Assembly: GCF_014203665.1 (NCBI RefSeq)
Contig: NZ_JACHJN010000009.1
Span: 186,001 to 250,000 of the forward strand
Length of the DNA: 64,000 bases
Origin: Saccharothrix tamanrassetensis
GTDB lineage: Bacteria; Actinomycetota; Actinomycetes; Mycobacteriales; Pseudonocardiaceae
Reading direction: 5' to 3'
The notes under the pieces are model-generated. The model saw only the letters and a program-made list of their open reading frames with translations. It was not told the origin of the DNA and ran no database searches. This document shows, piece by piece, positions 35,185-44,075 of the stretch. The position numbers and the translations under genes are program-made. Position 1 is the stretch's first letter; each line of letters starts with the position of its first letter.

Positions 35185-35826
35185 GTGGACGACGCTCTGT
35201 CCCGTGAACTGGCCGACCTCGCCGCACTGCACCGCCTCAGCCCGTTGAGGACCGAGTACCTGCCCACCACGGCGCACGAACTGCGCCCGGCGGCGCTGGC
35301 GGCCGTGGTGGACGAGGTGCTGCTCGGCTCGCGCACGGTCATCGTGGAGTGCGGCTGCGGCGCGTCGTCGGTGATGCTGGCGCGGTTGCTGGCCAAGCGG
35401 GGTTTCGGCCACCTGCTGTCCGTCGAGCACGACGAGCGCACCGCCGCCTTCGTCGCCAGCCAACTCCGCCGCGAAGGCCTCGGGCACGTGGCCCGCGTCG
35501 TCCACGCGCCCCTGTCACCGCACCCGGCGGCACTGGGCAGCGCCCGGTGGTACCACCCGCAACTCGTGCACGACGAGGTGTCCGTGTACGTCGAGCGGTA
35601 CGGGCTGGTGGACCTGCTGCTGGTCGACGGGCCGTTGTCGGGCGACGCCCGCTATCCGGCATTGCCGGTGTTCCGCGGGGTGCTGGCCCCCGGCGCGGCG
35701 GTGCTGGTGGACGACTCGGAACGACCCGGCGAGCAGACCGTGCTGGTGCGTTGGGCCGAGGAGTTCGCCTTGCGCTTCCGCACCACACCCCGGACGTGCC
35801 TGGCCACCGGGACCGCACTGGACTGA
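35185..35826 (+). CDS. SAM-dependent methyltransferase-like protein
   Basis: A 213-residue Rossmann-fold protein. The SAM motif I is VIVECGCGASSVMLARLL, followed by LLSVEHDERT (acidic ribose contact). A later LLLVDGPLSGDARYPAL and LAPGAAVLVDDSERPG resemble the C-terminal strands of class I methyltransferases. GTG GTG starts at 35182/35185 follow a GGAGG; I use 35185 for better spacing. It starts 11 bp after the class V gene and may be in its operon. Substrate unknown; the small size resembles enzymes that act on surface sugars or small molecules. Confidence 0.75.
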   Translation: MDDALSRELADLAALHRLSPLRTEYLPTTAHELRPAALAAVVDEVLLGSRTVIVECGCGASSVMLARLLAKRGFGHLLSVEHDERTAAFVASQLRREGLGHVARVVHAPLSPHPAALGSARWYHPQLVHDEVSVYVERYGLVDLLLVDGPLSGDARYPALPVFRGVLAPGAAVLVDDSERPGEQTVLVRWAEEFALRFRTTPRTCLATGTALD

Positions 35827-35851
35827 ACCCGGGCCCGGCGCCGGGACTCCC

Positions 35852-36823
35852 TCAGAACTCCAGCACGAGCTTGCCGAACACGTCCTTGCCGTCCTCCAGG
35901 GCGCGGTGCGCGTCGGCGGCGCGCTGGACGGGCAGCACCTCGTGCACGATCGGCTTGACCCGGCCGGACGCGACGAGCGGCCACAGGCGGTCGCGGACGT
36001 CCCGCACGATGCGCGCCTTGCCGTGCGGGCCGTCGACGGGGCGCGACCGCAGACCGGTGCCGCTGACGCTGCCGCGCTTGGACAGCAGCTTGCCGATGTT
36101 CAGCTCGCCCTTCACGCCGCCCTGCATGCCGATGATCACCAGGCGGCCGTCGCGGGCGAGGACGTCCACGTTGCGGTCCAGGTAGGCGGCGCCCATGTTG
36201 TCCAGCACGACGTCCGCCTCGCCCACCTCGGCGACGAAGTCCTGCGTCCGGTAGTTCACGGCGATGTCGGCACCGAGTTCGCGGCAGCGCGCGAGGCGTT
36301 CGTCGGAGCCCGCCGTGACGGCCACGCGCGCCCCCAGGGCCTTGGCGACCTGGATGGCGTGCGTGCCGATGCCGCCGGCGCCGCCGTGCACCAGGAACGT
36401 CTCGCCTTCGCCGAGGTGCGCCAGCATGACGACGTTGGACCAGACCGTGCACGCCACTTCGGGCAGCGACGCGGCGGTCACCAGGTCCACGCCGTCCGGG
36501 ACGGGCAGGAGCTGGGCGGCCGGGACGACGACCTGCTCGCCGTAGCCGCCGCCGGCCAGGAGGGCGCACACCTCGTCGCCGACCTGCCAACCGGTGACGT
36601 CGGGGCCCAGCTCGGCGATGGTGCCCGAGCACTCCAGGCCGATGACGTCCGACGCGCCGGGCGGCGGCGGGTAGTGGCCTTGGCGCTGCAACAGGTCCGC
36701 GCGGTTGACGGCGGTGGCTGCGACGGTCAGCAGCACCTCGCCCGGACCTGGTCGGGGGTCCGGGACCTCGGTCCACTGGAGGACGTCCGGGCCGCCTGGT
36801 TCACGAGTCGTGATCGCGTGCAT
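35852..36823 (-). CDS. quinone oxidoreductase, zinc-free MDR family
   Basis: An NADPH-dependent oxidoreductase of 323 residues (medium-chain reductase fold, QOR/PIG3 type). The opening MHAITTREPGGPDVLQW, the catalytic domain NRADLLQRQGHYPPPPG, and the nucleotide motif VHGGAGGIGTHAIQVAK are typical. It lacks the structural zinc cysteines of alcohol dehydrogenases. It corresponds in position to M. tuberculosis Rv3777. It is convergent with the methyltransferase gene and divergent, by 86 bp, from the GNAT gene. Its role may be detoxification of quinones. Confidence 0.92.
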   Translation of the reverse strand: MHAITTREPGGPDVLQWTEVPDPRPGPGEVLLTVAATAVNRADLLQRQGHYPPPPGASDVIGLECSGTIAELGPDVTGWQVGDEVCALLAGGGYGEQVVVPAAQLLPVPDGVDLVTAASLPEVACTVWSNVVMLAHLGEGETFLVHGGAGGIGTHAIQVAKALGARVAVTAGSDERLARCRELGADIAVNYRTQDFVAEVGEADVVLDNMGAAYLDRNVDVLARDGRLVIIGMQGGVKGELNIGKLLSKRGSVSGTGLRSRPVDGPHGKARIVRDVRDRLWPLVASGRVKPIVHEVLPVQRAADAHRALEDGKDVFGKLVLEF

Positions 36824-36909
36824 GGGTCGACGGTATTGGATCGATGCGCTTCCGTCGCGGCGGGTAATCCGGTCGCTCGCGGGCGGGAGCGGAGGCACCA
36901 TCAACGGGC

Positions 36910-37557
36910 ATGGACGCCTGGCCCTACTGGCAACTCGTGCTCCGCACACCCCGGCTGGAACTGCGCCCGGACGACGACTCCGGACTGCTGGAACTCGCGG
37001 AGGAGACGTTGCGGGGAATCCACCCGCCGGAGCGGATGCCGTTCGGCGTCGACTGGACCGACGCGCCCCGGGACCGGCTGGCCGTCAACACGTTGCAGCA
37101 CTACTGGTCGGTGCGCGCGACCCAGTCACCGGAGCGGTGGACGCTCAACTTCCTGGTGCGCCTGGACGGTCGGGTGATCGGCGTCCAGACCCTGTCCGCG
37201 GACTCGTTCGCGGTGACGGGAGAGGTCGGCACCGGGTCGTGGATCGGCCTGCGGCACCAGGGCAGGGGGCTGGGCACGGAGATGCGCGCGGCCGTGCTCG
37301 TGTTCGCGTTCGACCACCTCGGGGCGCGGACCGCGCGGTCGAGCGCGTTCGTGGACAACCCGGCGTCGCTGGGCGTCAGCCGGAAGCTCGGCTACCGGCC
37401 GGACGGCACGTTCACGCAGCTCCGGCGAGGCGAGGCGGCGACCCAGACCCGGCTGCTGCTGACCCGCGACGGGTTCGTCCGGCCGGACTGGCAACTGGGG
37501 GTGAGCGGCGTCACTGCCTGCCTGGGGATGCTCACAGGGCGAGAACCCGCCGAGTGA
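36910..37557 (+). CDS. GNAT-family N-acetyltransferase (RimJ/RimL type)
   Basis: A 215-residue acetyltransferase that uses acetyl-CoA to modify an amino group of a protein or small molecule. The segment LVLRTPRLELRPDDDSG is the RimJ-type start, WIGLRHQGRGLGTEMRAAVL is the acetyl-CoA pyrophosphate loop (QGRGLG), and FVDNPASLGVSRKLGYR is the C-terminal motif. ATG 36910. The gene lies alone between the quinone oxidoreductase and a secreted peptidase. No partner suggests a substrate. Confidence 0.88.
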   Translation: MDAWPYWQLVLRTPRLELRPDDDSGLLELAEETLRGIHPPERMPFGVDWTDAPRDRLAVNTLQHYWSVRATQSPERWTLNFLVRLDGRVIGVQTLSADSFAVTGEVGTGSWIGLRHQGRGLGTEMRAAVLVFAFDHLGARTARSSAFVDNPASLGVSRKLGYRPDGTFTQLRRGEAATQTRLLLTRDGFVRPDWQLGVSGVTACLGMLTGREPAE

Positions 37558-37619
37558 CGGATTGATTTCCCCACGTCGAAGGGTGAGGGTTCGGCATCTG
37601 AGTGAAGGGGAACTCGATC

Positions 37620-39149
37620 ATGTCAGGTAGAACCGGGATCCGACGCGCGACGATCCTCGCGGCGTCCGTGTCCCTAGCCCTCGCCGCGGCGCCGGTCGCC
37701 GAAGCCGGGCCCGCGTCGGGTCTGAACGGACCCGCGCTGGCCAAGAAGCTCACCAAGAACGTCACGCTGGAAGGGGTCAACCGCCACCTGATCGCGTTCC
37801 AGCGCATCGCCGACCGCAACGGCGGCAACCGCGCGGCCGGCACCACCGGCTACGACGCCAGCGTCGAGTACGTCGCGGGCAAGCTGCGCGGCGCGGGCTT
37901 CGACGTCACCACGCCGGAGTTCACCTACCAGGTGCAGGTCACCGACGCGGCGGTGGCGAAGGTGGGTGCGACGACGTACGAGAACATCCCGCTGGCGTTC
38001 TCCCCGCAGACCCCGGTCGGCGGCATCACCGGAACCCTGCGCGCGGTGCCGCAGGACGAGACGCCGGGCTGCGAGGCGTCCGACTTCGCGGGCCAGTCGT
38101 TCACCGGGGCGATCGCCCTGATCCGGCGCGGCGGCTGCACGTTCGACATCAAGCACCGGAACGCGGCGGCGGCGGGCGCGATCGCCGTGGTCGTGGCGAA
38201 CAACGTGCCGGGCAAGCTGTCCGGCGTGACCCTCGGCGCCGCGGGCCTCATCCCGACCGGTGGCGTGTCGCAGGCGGACGGCACGGCGCTGTTCGGCCTG
38301 GCCGGTCAGCAGGTGACCGTGGACCTCCGGTTCCACCAGGAAGACCGCGTCTCGCGCAACGTCATCGCCCAGACCAGGACCGGGCGCAAGGACAACGTGG
38401 TGTTCGGCGGGGCGCACCTGGACAGCGTTCCGGCGGGTGCGGGCATCAACGACAACGGCACTGGTTCGGCGGGCCTGCTGGAGGCGGCGCTGCAGCTGGG
38501 CGGATCGCCGAAGGTCAACAACGCGGTCCGGTTCGGCTGGTGGGGCGCGGAGGAGCTGAACCTGCTCGGGTCCACGGCGTACGTGCGGTCGTTGACGTTC
38601 GAGCAGCAGCTGGACATCGCGCTGTACCTGAACTTCGACATGATCGGGTCGCCGAACGCCGGGTACTTCGTGTACGACGGCGACAACTCGGACGGCGAAG
38701 GGGCCGGGGCCGGGCCTTACGGTTCGGCGCAGATCGAGAAGTCCTTTGTGGACTACCTGACGGTGGAGAAGCGGATCCCGGTCGAGGGCACGGACTTCAC
38801 CGGGCGGTCGGACTACGGCGAGTTCATCCGCCAGGGCATCCCGGCGGGCGGGCTGTTCACCGGTGCGGAGGTGCTGAAGACGCCGGCGCAGGTGGCGAAG
38901 TGGGGCGGTACGGCGGGAGTCGCGTACGACCCGAACTACCACGGGGTGGGCGACAACCTGGGCAACGTGGACCGCAAGGCGTTGGACCGGAACTCGGATG
39001 CCCTGGCTTGGGTCACGGCTTCTTACGCGGTTTCGACGGAGGACGTGAACGGGGTTCCGGCACGGGCTTCGCGCGCGGCTGTGCGCGCGGAGGCGGCGCG
39101 GACGTTGCAGGTCGAGGATCACGGCCACTCGCATGACGTTGTGGAGTAG
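37620..39149 (+). CDS. secreted M28 aminopeptidase with PA domain
   Basis: A zinc aminopeptidase of 509 residues exported by the Sec pathway: basic start, hydrophobic helix (TILAASVSLALAAAPVAEA) and cleavage near AEA. A protease-associated domain occupies about residues 130-230 (GAIALIRRGGCTFDIKHRNA). The M28 core has GGAHLDSVPAGAGINDNGTG (zinc ligands His and Asp), WGAEELNLLGS (catalytic and ligand Glu), FDMIG and a C-terminal YHGVGD histidine. ATG 37620 is used with AAGGGG upstream; GTG 37602 in frame is an alternative. Its own terminator follows at 39201. Confidence 0.93.
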   Translation: MSGRTGIRRATILAASVSLALAAAPVAEAGPASGLNGPALAKKLTKNVTLEGVNRHLIAFQRIADRNGGNRAAGTTGYDASVEYVAGKLRGAGFDVTTPEFTYQVQVTDAAVAKVGATTYENIPLAFSPQTPVGGITGTLRAVPQDETPGCEASDFAGQSFTGAIALIRRGGCTFDIKHRNAAAAGAIAVVVANNVPGKLSGVTLGAAGLIPTGGVSQADGTALFGLAGQQVTVDLRFHQEDRVSRNVIAQTRTGRKDNVVFGGAHLDSVPAGAGINDNGTGSAGLLEAALQLGGSPKVNNAVRFGWWGAEELNLLGSTAYVRSLTFEQQLDIALYLNFDMIGSPNAGYFVYDGDNSDGEGAGAGPYGSAQIEKSFVDYLTVEKRIPVEGTDFTGRSDYGEFIRQGIPAGGLFTGAEVLKTPAQVAKWGGTAGVAYDPNYHGVGDNLGNVDRKALDRNSDALAWVTASYAVSTEDVNGVPARASRAAVRAEAARTLQVEDHGHSHDVVE

Positions 39150-39200
39150 TGGGCGTGGAGTAGTGGAGTGGTTGGTGCGTTGTAGTTGGTGAGGCGCTGG

Positions 39201-39233
39201 GGAGGGGTCGGCCTTTGGTCGGCCCCTCCTTTT
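39201..39233 (+). terminator. Rho-independent terminator of the M28 peptidase gene
   Basis: A 13-bp stem (39201-39213 with 39217-39229, two G-U pairs) with a 3-nt loop is followed by TTTT. It lies about 50 bp after the peptidase stop. Confidence 0.8.
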
Positions 39234-39465
39234 GTGTGCCTGTGCCTGCGTACCAGTCGCCTTCCGTCGCCTGCCCGCTCGCTGCCCGCCGGCGTCAGTC
39301 GCCTGTTCGTCTGGCCGCCTGAGGGTGGTTCTCAGCTTTGGCTCGCGGGATTGTCGGTGCCCCGTGGGATAATTGATGTGGGGGCCGGAGGCCATAGGGC
39401 GCATACGAATCTTGAACCGAGCCCCAGGCCGAGCGCTGTCGCATCCGCGCTTGGTGGAGAGCCGA

Positions 39466-39686
39466 AGAGCGGACGCTCGCCGCTTGGCAGGCCTCCGGTG
39501 GAGGAGGGGCAAGGGCGTCGTGTTCCCCCCGTATGGCCAGGTCGAAGACAACCACATGCGTCATGAAGTGGTGTCCTGCGCCCCGTGAGCGCTCCGCAGG
39601 CTCCGCGCTCCCGAGGCTCCGACCGGGCGACCGATCTCCCCTTGACACATGCGGTTCGCTGCGCGCAGGCCATACGGGGAGAACAC
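39466..39686. repeat. nested palindromic dispersed repeat, copy 2
   Basis: The outer arms (39520-39540 and 39666-39686, 19/21 complementary) match those of the copy near 8.8 kb, and the left flank 39466-39519 matches 8727-8779. The inside is longer and has diverged: the inner palindrome is only partly kept. It lies between the M28 gene and the 3' end of the zinc protease gene, again a convergent junction. The rest of the gap 39150-39775 contains the terminator at 39201 and no gene that I can support. Confidence 0.8.
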
Positions 39687-39775
39687 GAGGCCGGAGGTTG
39701 TGCCGGCGCAGGCCTCGGGCGGTGGGTGTGGCCGGCGGTGAGCGTGGCCGGGGGGTGTGATTGTGGGGTCGGGGG

Positions 39776-40678
39776 TCAGCCGAGGTTGTCGGTGTCGAAG
39801 GTGTTGCAGCGGGCGGGGTCGCCGGTGTCGAAGCCGAGGGTGTACCACTTCTGGCGTTGGGCCGACGTGCCGTGGGTGAACTGGGTGGTGTCGATGCGAC
39901 CGCCGCCGAGTTCCTTCTGGATGAAGTCGTCGCCGATCCGGGCTGCCGCGTCGAGTGCCGCCGCGATGTCGTCCTGCGTCACGCCGGTGATCAAGGGCTT
40001 GCCGGACGCGGTCGGGATGGTGGTGGCGTGGTTCGCCCAGGCGCCCGCGTAGCAGTCGGCCTGCAGCTCCAGGCGGACCGAGTCGGACTTGGGGCCGCTG
40101 CGGGAGCTGACCCGGTCCGAGGTGCCCAGCAGGTTCTGGATGTGGTGGCCGTACTCGTGGGCCAGCACGTAGGCCTCGACGAAGGGGCCGCCGGTCGCGC
40201 CGAACTTCTGCTGCAGTTCCTGGAAGAACACCAGGTCGATGTACACCTGCGCGTCCGCCGGGCAGTAGAACGGGCCTACCGCCGACGTCGCGTTGCCGCA
40301 GCGGGTCTGCACGCCGCCGGAGAAGAAGTTGGTCTGAGCCGGTTGGTAGGTCCGCCCGGAGCGGGAGAACTGGTCGGTCCAGTAGGACTGAATCGAGTTG
40401 ATGAAGGCGACGGCCCGGCAGTCCGCGTTGCGGTTGGCGTCGGCGCCCGTCTTGCACTTCTCCTTGATGGCCTCCGAGCCGACCTGCTGGTCGCGGCCGA
40501 CGTCCTGGAAGCCGGCGCCGGTGGGTAGCTGCCCACCGCCGCCGAGTTGGGACAGCACGAAGTAGATGATCAGGCCGACGATGCCCAGGCCGCCACCACC
40601 CAGCGCGACGCGTCCACCGACGCCCCGTTGGTCGGAGACCTGCGACGTGTCGAGCTCGGCGTCCTCGTTGAACTGCAC
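39776..40678 (-). CDS. YpfJ-like neutral zinc metallopeptidase
   Basis: A membrane-anchored protein of 300 residues with one N-terminal helix (GIVGLIIYFVLSQL) and a large outer domain with HEYGHHIQNLLG, the HExxH-like zinc motif of the YpfJ/zinc_peptidase family, and the third ligand likely in the LELQADCYAGAW glutamate. Paired cysteines (CKTG, DCRAV, RCGN, YCPA) suggest disulfides outside the cell. GTG 40678 has GGAGGACAC upstream and gives the short acidic cytoplasmic start. Physiological substrate unknown. Confidence 0.9.
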   Translation of the reverse strand: MQFNEDAELDTSQVSDQRGVGGRVALGGGGLGIVGLIIYFVLSQLGGGGQLPTGAGFQDVGRDQQVGSEAIKEKCKTGADANRNADCRAVAFINSIQSYWTDQFSRSGRTYQPAQTNFFSGGVQTRCGNATSAVGPFYCPADAQVYIDLVFFQELQQKFGATGGPFVEAYVLAHEYGHHIQNLLGTSDRVSSRSGPKSDSVRLELQADCYAGAWANHATTIPTASGKPLITGVTQDDIAAALDAAARIGDDFIQKELGGGRIDTTQFTHGTSAQRQKWYTLGFDTGDPARCNTFDTDNLG

Positions 40679-40810
40679 CGCGTGTCCTCCAACCAAGGGC
40701 CCCACAAAGGCGGCACAACGATAGCTGGCACGGGGTACCCGCGGTCGGCTTCCCGATACCGCGTCGCGGACGTTTTCCCGGTCGCGTGGGATCAGCCTGC
40801 GGAGAACGCG

Positions 40811-40859
40811 AAAACCCAGGTGCGGAACCCGACGTCAGGGTGCCGCACCTGGGGTTTTT
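40811..40859. terminator. bidirectional terminator-like hairpin
   Basis: AAAACCCAGGTGCGG (40811-40825) pairs with CCGCACCTGGGGTTTTT (40843-40859), with an A-run on one side and a T-run on the other. It stands in a 657-bp gene-free gap (40679-41335). No gene ends next to it, so it may close an unrecognised transcript or shield this gap. Confidence 0.65.
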
Positions 40860-41280
40860 CACCTTGTGGAAGTGACTGATCCGATTCGTCGCGAGGTTGG
40901 CGTGGACCACGGCCGGTGCCGCCGTGCGAGACGACACCTCAGATGTCCGGGGTCGAACAGCGTCAAGCGCGACAAGCGCGTCGATCACGCCGGAAGCACT
41001 GCGCGCTCGAGACCTCGGTGGAACCGCTCACGGTCGCGACCGGGACGCTCTGTTCCATCCCGCCCGCGGGGTTGCGGCCGAACGCGGATCATCACAGCGA
41101 GGACTTCTCTGCACCGCACCACCTACCCCTTCCGGGCGTGCCGACCGGGGGTTTCGGCTCGGGTCGCCCCGGCGGCAGGTCCTGACTCGAGGATGCGCTT
41201 GATCGGCCCGTTGTACAACCGTTCGCGGCGTCCCTGAACTGGTGAAATGCGAATAGCCCGGCTCGGGGGGACGGTGGTCG
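40860..41280. other. gene-free stretch
   Basis: Together with the hairpin at 40811, this is a gap between the start of the zinc protease gene and the end of the 5'-nucleotidase gene. Open frames of up to about 120 codons exist on both strands, but their translations are Arg/Pro/Ser-rich with no recognisable domain, and I call none of them. Confidence 0.5.
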
Positions 41281-41330
41281 CGCGCTGTGAGCGAGCCTGT
41301 GCGGGCTGGCGCGGACCCGCTCACAGCGCG
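41281..41330. terminator. hairpin after the 5'-nucleotidase gene
   Basis: A perfect 13-bp inverted repeat, 41281-41293 with 41318-41330 and a 24-nt loop, begins 5 bp past the 5'-nucleotidase stop (minus strand). It likely ends that transcript. Confidence 0.6.
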
Positions 41331-41335
41331 TGTCC

Positions 41336-43054
41336 TCACGGCACCGTCGTGATCCGGCCCAGTGCCGGCGGGGTGGTGTTCGGGTGCGCCGACAGGTAGG
41401 CGGTGAAGCCGTCCAGGTCGATGCCGCCACCGGTGATCTCCGTGCCGCCGGTGAACGCGCTGAACCCGTCACCGCCGCCCTGGAGGAACGAGTTGATCGT
41501 GACGCGGTAGCTCGCGGTCGGGTCCAGCGGCGCCCCGTTGAGGACGATGCCGGACACCTTCGAGCCGATCGGGGCGGACGCCGACCACGTGTAGGTCAGG
41601 CCCGCGCTCGGCTGGAGGATGATCTGCCGCGGCGTGCCGTTCACGACCTGCCACTGCTGCTCCAGCGCCGCCTTGATCTGCGTGCCGGTCAGCGTCACGG
41701 TCTGCAGGATGTTCCCGAACGGCTGCACGGTGAACGCCTCGCCGTAGGTCACCACCCCGTTGCCCTCGCCGGCCGGCGACGACGCGTAGGTCAGGTCGGT
41801 CCGCACGCCGCCGGGGTTCATCAGCGCGAGGACCGCGCCGTTGCCCGTGGTGGCGGCCAGCTGCGAGTCGGCGATCAGGTTGCCCAGCGCAGACTCGCCC
41901 GCGCCGTTCTGCGCGCGCAGGATGTCCGACGCGATGGAGCCCACCGGGCGGTTCGCGATCGGGCCCGACTTGGACTTCGCCAGGTCGATCACGGACTGGA
42001 TGGCCGGGTCCGGCGTGACGTCCTTGGTCACCACGTGGTTCTTCGCGACCGTGGCGGAACGGACCACGTCGCGGGTCCGGCGGTCGATCTTCAGGTCGAC
42101 GACGGACAGCTCGCGGCCGAACGCCAGGCCCTCGATGAACGGGCGAGGGTTGCCCGCCGGGTCGGTGACCGTGCAGTTGTAGTGCTGGTGGCTGTGACCG
42201 GAGAACACCGCGTCGATCTTCGGCGACACCTTCGAGGCGATCTGCTGACCGGGGCCACCCGGCACGGTGCGGCAGTCGTCGGGGCCGCCGCCGGTGGTGC
42301 CGTCGCCCTGGTGGACCAGCAGCACGATGGACTTCACGCCCAGCCAGTTCAGCAGGTCCGCGTACCGGTTGGCGGCGGCGATCTCGTCGCCGAACTCCAG
42401 CTCCTTGATGCCGTTCGGGTCGACCAGGATCGGCACGTCCTTCAGCGGCATGCCGATGAAGCCGATCGGGATGCCGTCGCGGAACTCCACCCAGAACGGC
42501 GGCAGCGCGGGCAGGCCGTTCTCGGCCAGCGTCACGTTGGCGCCCAGGATCGGGAACTTGGCGCCGTCGTAGGACTCGCGGAACTGACAGCCGTCCACCG
42601 GGTGGCACCCGCCGCGCTGCACGCGGAGGAGTTCCCGGTAGCCCTCGTCGAACTCGTGGTTGCCGGCGGCGGTGGTGTCCATGCCGACCCGGTTGAGGAT
42701 CTCGACCGTCGGCTCGTCGTGGAACAGCGCGGACACGATGGGCGACGCGCCGATCAGGTCGCCCTGCCCGACGATGACGGAGTTGCGCACCTGGCCCTGG
42801 AGGTTCTTGATGTGCGTGGCGTTGTACGCCGCGCCGCCCGCTTCCACCTGGGAGCCGTCGGACAACGTGACCCGGCCGGACGACCCCGTCGGCGGCTCGA
42901 TGTTGCCGTGCAGGTCGTTGATGCCGATCAACCGGACGTCGACCGTGCGCAGGGGCTTGTTGTCGGCCTGTGCCGGGGCCTGCGCGACGACGACGGCCAG
43001 CCCGGCCACGGCGCTGAGCACCAGCGCGGTCGTGGTCCGCCTGAACGAGGTCAT
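41336..43054 (-). CDS. secreted bifunctional metallophosphatase/5'-nucleotidase
   Basis: A 572-residue exported enzyme of the UshA/CpdB family that removes phosphate from nucleotides outside the cell. It has a Sec signal (TTTALVLSAVAGLAVVVAQA, then AQA). The metal-binding motifs are GINDLHGN, VGQGDLIGAS, AAGNHEFDEG and VFSGHSHQHY. The C-terminal nucleotide-binding domain holds LGNLIADSQLA, MNPGGVRTDL and GGGDGFSAF. ATG 43054 with GGGAGGAA upstream. It appears to be a single-gene unit and may serve phosphate or nucleoside scavenging. Confidence 0.93.
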   Translation of the reverse strand: MTSFRRTTTALVLSAVAGLAVVVAQAPAQADNKPLRTVDVRLIGINDLHGNIEPPTGSSGRVTLSDGSQVEAGGAAYNATHIKNLQGQVRNSVIVGQGDLIGASPIVSALFHDEPTVEILNRVGMDTTAAGNHEFDEGYRELLRVQRGGCHPVDGCQFRESYDGAKFPILGANVTLAENGLPALPPFWVEFRDGIPIGFIGMPLKDVPILVDPNGIKELEFGDEIAAANRYADLLNWLGVKSIVLLVHQGDGTTGGGPDDCRTVPGGPGQQIASKVSPKIDAVFSGHSHQHYNCTVTDPAGNPRPFIEGLAFGRELSVVDLKIDRRTRDVVRSATVAKNHVVTKDVTPDPAIQSVIDLAKSKSGPIANRPVGSIASDILRAQNGAGESALGNLIADSQLAATTGNGAVLALMNPGGVRTDLTYASSPAGEGNGVVTYGEAFTVQPFGNILQTVTLTGTQIKAALEQQWQVVNGTPRQIILQPSAGLTYTWSASAPIGSKVSGIVLNGAPLDPTASYRVTINSFLQGGGDGFSAFTGGTEITGGGIDLDGFTAYLSAHPNTTPPALGRITTVP

Positions 43055-43204
43055 AAGGGGGTTCCTCCCTCACTGCGCCCCGGTAGGAGGCGCACTACGG
43101 CGAGGGAGTTTGCCTCCCGGAGCTGACCGGCACCAGACAATCGCGTGGATCGTCCGTTAACGGAGATGTGCGGTCGTGGCGGCGCGCGGGCTTAGCCTTG
43201 TGGT

Positions 43205-43675
43205 GTGACTGAGCAGGAGCCCCGGTGGCTTGACGACGGCGAGATGCGTGCGTGGCGGAACTACGTGGTCGGGGCGTCCATGCTGGCGGACCGCCTGCAC
43301 CGCGAACTGCAGGACCGGCACGGCCTCTCGTTGGCCGACTACGAGGTGCTCGTCCGGCTGTCCGAACAGCGCGGGCTGCGGATGCGCATGTCCCTGCTCG
43401 CCGACGAGGTCGCGTCCTCCAAGAGCCGCGTCTCCCACCAGGTGGCGCGGATGGAGCGCGAGGGCCTCCTGCGCCGCCGCGAGTGCCCCGAAGACGGCCG
43501 GGGTGTGTTCGCGGAGCTGACCGAGAAGGGCATGAGGACCTTGGAAGGCTCCGCCCCGACCCACGTCGACGGCGTCCGGGCCCACATGATCGACCTGCTG
43601 TCGCGCGATGAGCAGGAGGTGATGGCGAAGGTCTTCGACCGGGTCATCACGCACCTGCGCGGCCTGGACGGGTAA
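43205..43675 (+). CDS. MarR-family transcriptional regulator
   Basis: A 156-residue winged-helix repressor that binds DNA as a dimer. The wHTH core is at SLADYEVLVRLSEQ through SSKSRVSHQVARMEREGLLRR, with the wing RECPEDGRGVFAELTEKG. The GTG start is divergent from the 5'-nucleotidase gene, 150 bp away. The gene ends 20 bp before a tRNA-Ser. The ligand is unknown, and no efflux pump adjoins it. Confidence 0.9.
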   Translation: MTEQEPRWLDDGEMRAWRNYVVGASMLADRLHRELQDRHGLSLADYEVLVRLSEQRGLRMRMSLLADEVASSKSRVSHQVARMEREGLLRRRECPEDGRGVFAELTEKGMRTLEGSAPTHVDGVRAHMIDLLSRDEQEVMAKVFDRVITHLRGLDG

Positions 43676-43695
43676 CCTGCTGGACCGCGACACCG

Positions 43696-43780
43696 GGAAG
43701 CGTGGCAGAGCGGCCGAATGCACCCGCCTTGAAAGCGGGAGACGGGCAACCGTCCGGGGGTTCAAATCCCTCCGCTTCCG
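43696..43780 (+). tRNA. tRNA-Ser (UGA anticodon)
   Basis: An 85-nt cloverleaf with acceptor GGAAGCG/CGCTTCC, a D-arm, anticodon loop CTTGAAA giving anticodon TGA, a long variable arm (class II, ACGGGCAACCGTC) and a T-arm with GGTTCAAATCC. No CCA is encoded (CAG follows). Confidence 0.95.
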
Positions 43781-44075
43781 CAGGCCCGAGCCCCGATCAC
43801 CATGCGCGGTGACCGGGGCTCTGCTGCGTCGTCTCAACCGCCGTCTCAGTTGCCCTCCGGACGGGTATCACCGTCTTTTGTCCTTGCAGCCCCGATCACA
43901 GGGACCTCTCTGTTGGCAGGGGCATGGGTTTGCGCAAACTGTGATCTGAAGGCCTGGTTTCCGGTGTGCGCGTTCAAGTAGTTTTTCCGCGAATGTGTTG
44001 ACAGGCCCAGCGCGGCGGTGGCTCGGGGACGCCGGAACCCGCAGCGGGCGTGGACCTCAGCAGGGGGGCTTTGCC
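43781..44075. other. gene-free stretch after tRNA-Ser
   Basis: About 295 bp with no gene that I can support. It has a short CACCGGG-type inverted match near the tRNA end (CGGGGCTC / GAGCCCCG around 43787-43823) that could end tRNA transcription, and otherwise only the leader of the surface-protein gene. Confidence 0.45.

Noticed and set aside
40866-41237. Plus-strand frame of about 120 codons
   Set aside because: No ribosome site or domain, and an Arg/Pro-rich composition as in random high-GC frames.
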